The translations under genes were made by a program, and so were the position numbers. Under the pieces are notes generated by a model. That model saw nothing but the letters and a program-made list of their open reading frames with translations, was not told where the DNA came from and did not search any database. Shown here one piece after another: positions 6,075-10,208 of a stretch of 10,208 nt of DNA; positions within the stretch are counted from its first letter, which is position 1, and each line of letters starts with the position of its first letter. The DNA lies in contig DAOVQG010000171.1 of assembly GCA_030628805.1 (NCBI GenBank), positions 1 through 10,208 of the forward strand. The letters are read 5' to 3'. The stretch is from JAGMDK01 sp023128695. Its GTDB lineage: Bacteria; Planctomycetota; Phycisphaerae; UBA1845; Fen-1342.

Positions 6075-6660
6075 AGAAGTGCCGCGTCAGCGGAATCTCA
6101 TAACCGACGATGCCGACCTGGCCGTCCTTCTTATCACGTTTGCTCTCGTCAATCCAGGCGCCGGGAACGTGGAGTTTCAGCTCACGCTCGAAGTATTCCC
6201 GGATGCGAGCAAGCAGCTCGTCGAAGTAGTCGGCGAGCCCGTCGCGCCCTTTGAGCCGGTCGTCGTCGAGCGTGAAGCCCTTGACCAGATACTCGCTTAG
6301 CCGCTCGGTGGCCCACTGGCGGAATTGCGTGCCGCGCGGGCTTTGGACCCGATAGCCGACCGCCAGGATGGCCTCCAGGTTATAATGAAGCACCTTGCGC
6401 GAGACCTGTCGGGAGCCCTCCTGGCGAACTATTAAGCATTCCTTAATAGTTGCCGCCGGGTCCAGCTCTCTCTCTTCGTAGATCTTTCTCAGGTGGATGT
6501 TTACGTTCGGAATCGACGTTTGGAAAAGCTCGGCGATGAGCGCCTGCGGCAGCCAGACCGTACCCGCGTCCAGGCGCACCTGAATGCGGCTGCCGCCGTC
6601 CTCGGTCTGGTAGACGATGATCTCTCCGCCCGGGGGATGGGTTGGCGTGCTACCGCTCAT
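5977..6660 (-). CDS. RhuM-family N-terminal region fused to the C-terminal end of HsdM
   Basis: Residues 1 to about 152 match RhuM-family proteins, which are frequent insertions in type I R-M loci: EIIVYQTEDGGSRIQVRLD, VWLPQALIAELFQTSIPNVN, HLRKIYEERELDPAATIKEC, AVGYRVQSPRGTQFRQWATE and LSEYLVKGFTLDDDRL. A complete RhuM is, from memory, around 330-350 residues; here the match stops in DYFDELLARIR. From about residue 155 the text is the C-terminus of HsdM: EYFERELKLHVPGAWIDESK, then GYEIPLTRHFYEYTPPRPLE, ending MLAEVTA. The fusion is in frame, near base 6200. RhuM function is poorly defined; it was named after a Salmonella pathogenicity-island gene. The start at 6660 is set by the ATGA overlap with the third hsdM-tail remnant and its GGAGGTGA site. 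Whether the chimera folds or is only a scar is unknown. Confidence 0.85.
   Translation of the reverse strand: MSGSTPTHPPGGEIIVYQTEDGGSRIQVRLDAGTVWLPQALIAELFQTSIPNVNIHLRKIYEERELDPAATIKECLIVRQEGSRQVSRKVLHYNLEAILAVGYRVQSPRGTQFRQWATERLSEYLVKGFTLDDDRLKGRDGLADYFDELLARIREYFERELKLHVPGAWIDESKRDKKDGQVGIVGYEIPLTRHFYEYTPPRPLEEIEADIKTIEKDIVHMLAEVTA
6427..6451 (-). repeat. Perfect 10-base inverted repeat with 5-base loop inside rhuM
   Basis: Plus-strand AACTATTAAG (6427-6436), CATTC loop, CTTAATAGTT (6442-6451). It is AT-rich in a GC-rich gene and uses the codons ATT, TTA and ATA within the peptide ATIKECLIV. It has no T-tract and lies inside the coding sequence, so it is not a standard terminator. Confidence 0.75.
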
Positions 6661-6706
6661 GCCGTCACCTCCGCAAGCATGCGAACGATGTCCTGCTCGA
6701 TTATCT
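6657..6706 (-). repeat. hsdM 3'-end repeat, copy C, a remnant before rhuM
   Basis: After the DUF262 gene stop there are about 70 bases with no complete gene. The last ~16 codons of that stretch encode IIEQDIVRMLAEVTA and a stop, the end of HsdM again. It is more diverged than copies A and B, and its homology fades upstream of about 6706. It ends in GGAGGTGACGGCATGA (site at 6665-6672), whose ATG starts rhuM. A TTG at 6733 overlapping the DUF262 stop (TTGA) could open a 25-codon reading frame into this tail, which would keep translation coupled; that is possible but not demonstrated. Confidence 0.85.
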
Positions 6707-6730
6707 CAACTGGAAGCTTAGCTTTGTGGT

Positions 6731-8560
6731 TCAACGAGAGGCCTCCTCTTCGAGCCGTGCCGGATTCCAAATCTGTTCGGCAAGCTGGCGATAGAGTTCG
6801 TGGCGAGCGTCAAGGTCGGCCTTCTTGAATTGGTCGTGCGGCTGAAACTCAAGCTCGGCTTCGCGGATGAACCGAAGGAAGCCGGGGTTGCGGTCATAGC
6901 ACTCGCCGCACAGGCTCCGAGCCAGTAGGTTCTGACTGTTGTAGTGCGACCGTTTCTCGTCATAAGGCAGGTCGCCGTAACTGGCGTTGAAGCTCTTAGG
7001 CAGCAGGAGCAAACCGCCGAAACGATTTCGGTACTCCTGAAAGTCGGCGGGGTGGTCAAATTCAGCCTCGTGCCGCTCAGCGTGATTCGCCCAGATATGC
7101 TCGACTTCGTAGCCCTTCTTTCCCCGCGTCGAGTATTCGGTGTACCGGGACGCCTGGCCAGACCGCGTCGCGACGTAGTCGGTCATTCGAGCGAGCATGC
7201 GGTGAATATGCCTTCCGTTCATGCCGTGCAGTCGGAAGCGGTCGTTCGTGGAGAACGTCTCTTCTTCGGCGTCGAGTCGCTGACGGAGGACCGTCGCGAG
7301 CTCGGCAGTGCTCTTACCGCGAATATCCCGCACAATAAGGAACATCGCGTACTGCATGGTCGAATAGGCGATGGCCCGGAAGTTCCAGATTCGGCGAGCT
7401 ATCAGGATGTCCAAGAACGTCGCGGTGAGCTGAAGCTTGCGTTCGATGTCCGTTTCAGAATCGTCAAGCCGAAGCGGTGCGAGCAGCACCGGGTATTGAA
7501 GCGTGAAGTTGTGCTGAGCGTTGTAGAAGACGCATTCAAGACCGTCGGTGAACGTCTCCGCCGTTTCGCGTAGCCGGTGGTACTGGCGTGTGTAGAAGGC
7601 GAAGTCGCGGTCGATGAATCGGGCGAAATCCGAACTGGACTGGAGCCCGAGAGCGTCCTCGTGGTCACGAACCCAGCGGTGAAACTCGGTTCCGATGAGG
7701 TCGAAGTCCTTGGGCAATGCACCTCGTTTTCGTTCCCGGATGCTCTCGGCGTGCTGGCCGCGGAGCCACGACTTGATGCTGTCCGCGTCCTCCTCCTTGC
7801 CGAACTCCCGAAGTGTTCCGACTCGCTGCTTCCAGACCTTGCTCGAGTTGTTTCGCTGGTCGGGATCCTGAATGTTGGCGAGCAAGTAACCCTTGAGCAT
7901 GTCCGTCGGCGTCAAAGACAAGCCTCGGTCGTTCATCGTCTCGAAAATCGTATAGGCGTCTTCGTCGGAGTAAGCGGTTATCTCGACAAGGTGGACGTTC
8001 TCAATGAGCCAATCGACGAAGTACGGCAATGCTCCGCCAGCAAGCTCTTCGGGGAAATGGTTTTCGATGTCAGAGTAGCGTGCGAGGATGTTGCGGATGG
8101 ATTCAGGCTGGTCGTTTTCGTCAAAGGGCTGCCCGCTATAAAGGGCTTCCATGCATGCGGTTCGTTCCGGCACATCGAGGTTAAAGGACTTCTTGCCGTA
8201 CCGCTGTGCGAATATCAGTTCGGCGACCTGGCCCTTCTGCTCCGTGTCTTCCAGCAGGCCGTGCAGGTACATGAGGAGCAGCGTGAGCGATGTGAGGCGT
8301 TGCTGGCCGTCGATAATGAACTTCTGCCCGTCCTTGTTGCTGATGATGATGGAGCCGAGAAAGTAGTGGCCGTACCGCTCTACGGCACTACGTTCGTGTT
8401 CGGGCTCGTAGCTTTCGAGGAACTTGTTCGCGAGGTCGTCGATGAGCTCGGTCACGTGCTTCGTCTGCCAGCGGAACTCACGCTGGTAGTAGTCGATGGC
8501 GTACTTCGCGTTACCGAGCAACGCACGGATGTTCTTGGCATCGCCGAGTATTTCTCTCAT
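6731..8560 (-). CDS. GmrSD-like DUF262/DUF1524 defence protein
   Basis: This 609-residue protein has the single-chain plan of the GmrSD family, in which a DUF262 nucleotide-hydrolysing domain is joined to a DUF1524 His-Me-finger (HNH) nuclease. The N-terminus has YYQREFRW (24-31), GHYFLGSIII (64-73) and the DUF262 signature FIIDGQQRLTSL (81-92). FETMNDRGLSLTPTDMLKGY (206-225) is the second DUF262 block. The C-terminal nuclease core has YEVEHIW (484-490, His488), FGGLLLLPKSFNASYGDLPY (514-533) and HYNSQNLLARS. Characterised relatives (GmrSD, BrxU, SspE) restrict phage DNA, several of them recognising modified DNA or depending on host modification. All key motifs appear intact. The ATG at 8560 overlaps the truncated hsdM stop as ATGA and uses the GGAGGTGA site of hsdM tail copy B. 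It is the most credible working defence gene here. Its target modification is unknown. Confidence 0.9.
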   Translation of the reverse strand: MREILGDAKNIRALLGNAKYAIDYYQREFRWQTKHVTELIDDLANKFLESYEPEHERSAVERYGHYFLGSIIISNKDGQKFIIDGQQRLTSLTLLLMYLHGLLEDTEQKGQVAELIFAQRYGKKSFNLDVPERTACMEALYSGQPFDENDQPESIRNILARYSDIENHFPEELAGGALPYFVDWLIENVHLVEITAYSDEDAYTIFETMNDRGLSLTPTDMLKGYLLANIQDPDQRNNSSKVWKQRVGTLREFGKEEDADSIKSWLRGQHAESIRERKRGALPKDFDLIGTEFHRWVRDHEDALGLQSSSDFARFIDRDFAFYTRQYHRLRETAETFTDGLECVFYNAQHNFTLQYPVLLAPLRLDDSETDIERKLQLTATFLDILIARRIWNFRAIAYSTMQYAMFLIVRDIRGKSTAELATVLRQRLDAEEETFSTNDRFRLHGMNGRHIHRMLARMTDYVATRSGQASRYTEYSTRGKKGYEVEHIWANHAERHEAEFDHPADFQEYRNRFGGLLLLPKSFNASYGDLPYDEKRSHYNSQNLLARSLCGECYDRNPGFLRFIREAELEFQPHDQFKKADLDARHELYRQLAEQIWNPARLEEEASR

Positions 8561-8654
8561 GCCGTCACCTCCGCGAGCATGCGAACGATATCCTTCTCAA
8601 TTGTCTTGATGTCGGCCTCGATTTCCTCCAGCGGTCGCGGCGGCGTGTACTCGT
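8557..8654 (-). repeat. hsdM 3'-end repeat, copy B, end of the deleted hsdM and start of DUF262 gene
   Basis: 98 bases, about 95% identical to copy A by eye, encoding YTPPRPLEEIEADIKTIEKD then IVRMLAEVTA. It contains the GGAGGTGA site (8565-8572) and ends exactly at the ATGA shared with the DUF262 gene. The upstream limit of identity (cggcgtgtactcgt on the plus strand) is also the HsdM deletion junction. Confidence 0.92.
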
Positions 8655-9243
8655 CGCCGTCCGGCTCGAAGAGCAGATTGACCATGAGCCGGATGACCTC
8701 GCGGGGCGTGAAGTGGTCGCCAGCAGTCTCGTTGGCGGCTTCGTTGAACTTGCGGATGAGTTCCTCGAAGATGTAGCCCATATCGGTGTTGGGCACCACG
8801 TCCGGATGAAGGTCGATGTCGCAGAACTTCGAGACGACGAGGAACAGGCGGTCGGCCTCGTCGAGCTTGGCGATTTCCGACTCGAAGCCGAAGTAGTCGA
8901 TGATTTCGCGGGCCTTCGACGAGAAGCTCTTGATGTAGCGGGTGAGGTTGGCGGCGATTTTGTCGGGCTCACCCTTGAGCTTCTGAAAGTCGAGCCTGCT
9001 GGTGTTGTGGAAGGAGACCCCGGCGACGCGGTTTAAAATCGGTTCGACGTTCCCGACCTTGCCGCCCTTGAGGCTCTTGGCCTTGGCGAGCACCTTCTCC
9101 TTGGTCGGCTCCAGCACGCAATCGAGGCGACGCAGCACCGTGAGCGGCAGAATCACCTTGCCGTACTGAGCCTCCTTGTAGGGTCCGCGGAGCAAGCACG
9201 CGACGCTCCAGATAAAGCTGACCTTTTCGCCGAAGTTGTTCAT
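8557..9243 (-). pseudogene. hsdM: Type I methyltransferase HsdM with the catalytic core deleted
   Basis: HsdM transfers methyl groups from SAM to adenine and is normally about 480-520 residues. This 228-residue frame starts typically (MNNFGEKVSFIWSVACLLRG, YGKVILPLTVLRRLDCVL) and runs through the N-terminal helical domain to GDHFTPREVIRLMVNLLFEP (175-194). After GDE (residue 198) it jumps to YTPPRPLEEIEADIKTIEKD and the last ten residues of the protein. The SAM-binding motif I (DPTAGTGG-like), the NPPF catalytic motif and most of the C-terminal domain are missing. The deletion is in frame with no stop, so a short protein could be made but cannot methylate. The start is supported by AGGAAG five bases upstream and an ATGA overlap with the preceding ORF. 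The junction (~8647-8655) coincides with the end of hsdM repeat B, so repeat-driven rearrangement is a likely cause. Confidence 0.9.
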
Positions 9244-9461
9244 TGTTCTTCCTGCAGCTCCGCGACGCTAGTCTGCCTCACAAGGGGATGACGCCGACTG
9301 TGTTGGCAGTTGTGAGCTTTCTTCGCTTCGTCAACCTCGCATCGGTTGCCGTATTCGTCGTACTTTCCCTCCCAAACGAGTTCGGTCTTCAGCGTTGAGA
9401 GCGGGTGCGGGTTGTTGGGGCCGCAGCGGCCGGACTCTACCTGGTTGTTCACGTTCGACAT
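9240..9461 (-). pseudogene. Short chimeric ORF with a head like an adenine-specific DNA methyltransferase
   Basis: The 73-residue frame contains LSTLKTELVWEGKYDEYGNR. I associate this motif with the N-terminus of large Mod-like (type III) site-specific DNA methyltransferases of 900 or more residues. After CEVDEAKKAH the resemblance ends, and about 28 unrelated residues follow (SRRHPLVRQTSVAELQEEQ). The methyltransferase body is missing, so this looks like a head joined to the tail of whatever gene once preceded hsdM. Its stop overlaps the hsdM start as ATGA, like the other junctions here. The start is uncertain: AAGGAGG lies only one base before ATG 9461 but ten bases before an in-frame GTG three codons later (9452), which fits better. 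Family assignment is moderate, and the chimera reading is an inference. Confidence 0.5.
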
Positions 9462-9498
9462 GCCTCCTTCAGTTCAAACGAGTAACCCGGATGGGGCT

Positions 9499-9514
9499 AC
9501 CGGCGTTAGCCGGT
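9499..9514. repeat. Perfect 6-base stem hairpin (ACCGGC-GTTA-GCCGGT)
   Basis: The palindrome sits in the 167-base gap between the integrase remnant and the first ORF of the hsd operon, about 38 bases upstream of that ORF. There is no following T-tract on either strand, so I do not call a rho-independent terminator. The text (CCGG, GCTA, TAGC) resembles extragenic palindromes that I associate with planctomycete chromosomes. The rest of the gap shows no convincing promoter; a TAGAAT hexamer on the minus strand (about 9521-9526) has no matching -35 box. Confidence 0.5.
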
Positions 9515-9628
9515 CGCGATTCTACGAAGAGAGGGGACCCTGCACCAGAGCGCGGTTGGGACGGGATACCAGGCCGGCTCGACAGGCGTTGGAAGCCCGA
9601 GGAACTCTCCGGAAGACTGGCCATCATT

Positions 9629-9883
9629 TCAGATGGCGATTCGTTCCACCTCGTGAAGCGTGATTTCGTCGCTCGTTCGGTCGTAGAGCTTGGTGGTTCG
9701 CGGGGACTCGTGGGCCGCGATGGCCTGGGCGTTCTCGATTGAGCCTCCGTTGTCAAGGTATGCGGTGATGCCCGTGGCCCGAAACGTGTGACAGCACACG
9801 TTCTGCGGGAGGCTGACCGCGTTGGCCCGCCGCTTATACCCTCGCACAACGTGTGAACAACCCCCAATGCGATGATCCATCAT
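9629..9883 (-). pseudogene. Tyrosine recombinase (phage-type integrase), C-terminal fragment
   Basis: The frame encodes the catalytic end of a tyrosine recombinase: CCHTFRATGITAYLDNGG (His and Arg of the H-x-x-R motif), then IENAQAIAAHESPRTTKLYD with the second His, Arg and the nucleophile Tyr in KLYDRT, ending at EITLHEVERIAI. The C-terminus is complete. Homology begins only around VVRGYKRRANAVSLPQNV, near base 9850; the 12 or so residues before that, and the open frame further upstream, do not read as integrase. The arm- and core-binding domains and the first catalytic Arg are absent, so it is a remnant. It has the same orientation as the hsd operon and lies at its upstream edge, consistent with arrival of the island on an integrative element. 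There is no tRNA or attachment repeat beside it. Confidence 0.85.
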
Positions 9884-10208
9884 GCATTCATCCGCTAGCC
9901 GAGTAGGGTCCGCATAAGCCTTACTACACGTTCTCGTTATCCGATTCAGGTGCCGCGTATCAGTGTGTCGCCAAGATCATATCCCCACGGCCATGATGAA
10001 GAAGAAAGGGGGGGAAGAACATATATACACAACCCCGCCGCATGGTACCGTCACCTGGGGGTGGGGGTACACGCGCACCAGAACCGGAACGCTCGTGAAA
10101 GCCGGCCTAAACGCGCTGCAAACCACGTTGTTGACACACGCCAGACATTGTGAGTGCTTCATCTATAGACTTCGAGTCAACACTACAGCGCGCCGCGTGC
10201 AAAGCAAG
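9884..10208. other. No gene identified; low-complexity intergenic stretch
   Basis: I see no supported coding sequence, tRNA or rRNA. It contains a purine-rich run (about 9994-10018, GAAGAAGAAAGGGGGGGAAG), an ATATATAC stretch right after it, and a G-rich CCTGGGGGTGGGGGTAC segment near 10052-10068. A TTGACA hexamer at 10131-10136 on the plus strand has no suitable -10 box at 16-18 bases. The short ORFs in both directions lack family features and ribosome binding sites. Confidence 0.6.

Noticed and set aside
7577..8776. 399-codon plus-strand open frame opposite the DUF262 gene
   Set aside because: It lies antisense to a clearly recognisable DUF262/DUF1524 protein, runs on through the hsdM tail repeat, and has no family features; it reflects GC-rich codon bias.
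9783..9802. 8-base inverted repeat AACGTGTG-ACAG-CACACGTT
   Set aside because: It falls on codons for the conserved NVCCHTF segment of the integrase catalytic site; probably chance within coding constraint and too short to argue more.
10131..10156. TTGACA hexamer as a promoter
   Set aside because: No acceptable -10 hexamer at 16-18 bases; TATAGA is about 26 bases away and no downstream gene is visible in the window.
1..10208. CRISPR array or tRNA attachment site
   Set aside because: No regularly spaced short repeats are present; the only repeats are pieces of hsd genes. No cloverleaf-like segment was seen next to the integrase fragment.

Overview
The window is a bacterial accessory (defence-island) region built on a broken type I restriction-modification (R-M) locus. 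Nearly every supported gene lies on the minus strand, so the operon reads from right to left. The host cannot be fixed from this sequence. The DNA is moderately GC-rich, the left edge carries an ISAzo13-type ('Rhodopirellula') transposase end, and a palindrome near 9500 resembles those common in planctomycete genomes. A planctomycete or similar environmental bacterium is therefore my guess, not a demonstrated fact.

Layout in transcription order: a truncated tyrosine-recombinase C-terminus (about 9883-9629); a short chimeric ORF with a DNA-methyltransferase-like head (9461-9240); hsdM with its catalytic core deleted (9243-8557); a GmrSD-like DUF262/DUF1524 gene (8560-6731); a RhuM N-terminal region fused to the last ~73 residues of HsdM (6660-5977); two uncharacterised genes (5980-4856 and 4859-4479); hsdS with an unusual ~206-residue C-terminal extension (4482-2467); a 40-codon ORF made of an hsdR head joined to an hsdS tail (2477-2355); an XRE/ImmA-IrrE metallopeptidase gene (2358-1216); a DUF4411 PIN-domain gene with an in-frame amber codon (1216-698); and hsdR cut after 190 or so codons by an IS (708-124). 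The last ~325 bases on the right hold no gene I can support.

Almost all junctions are translationally coupled by ATGA, GTGA or TGATG overlaps, or by an 11-base overlap at the two hsdR heads. The type I enzyme itself should be dead: HsdM lacks its SAM-binding and NPPF region and HsdR lacks its motor. What remains looks like a platform for accessory genes.

The main discovery is structural. The 3' end of hsdM occurs three times (5977-6074, 6657-6706, 8557-8654), and each copy ends exactly at the ATGA that starts a different, unrelated gene. The 3' end of hsdS occurs twice (2371-2437, 3098-3164), and the 5' end of hsdR occurs twice (at 2477 and 708). This suggests that accessory genes entered as cassettes bounded by pieces of the core hsd genes. 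Each hsdM piece carries a ready-made ribosome binding site (GGAGGTGA), and each pair of repeats offers a route for later cassette loss by recombination.
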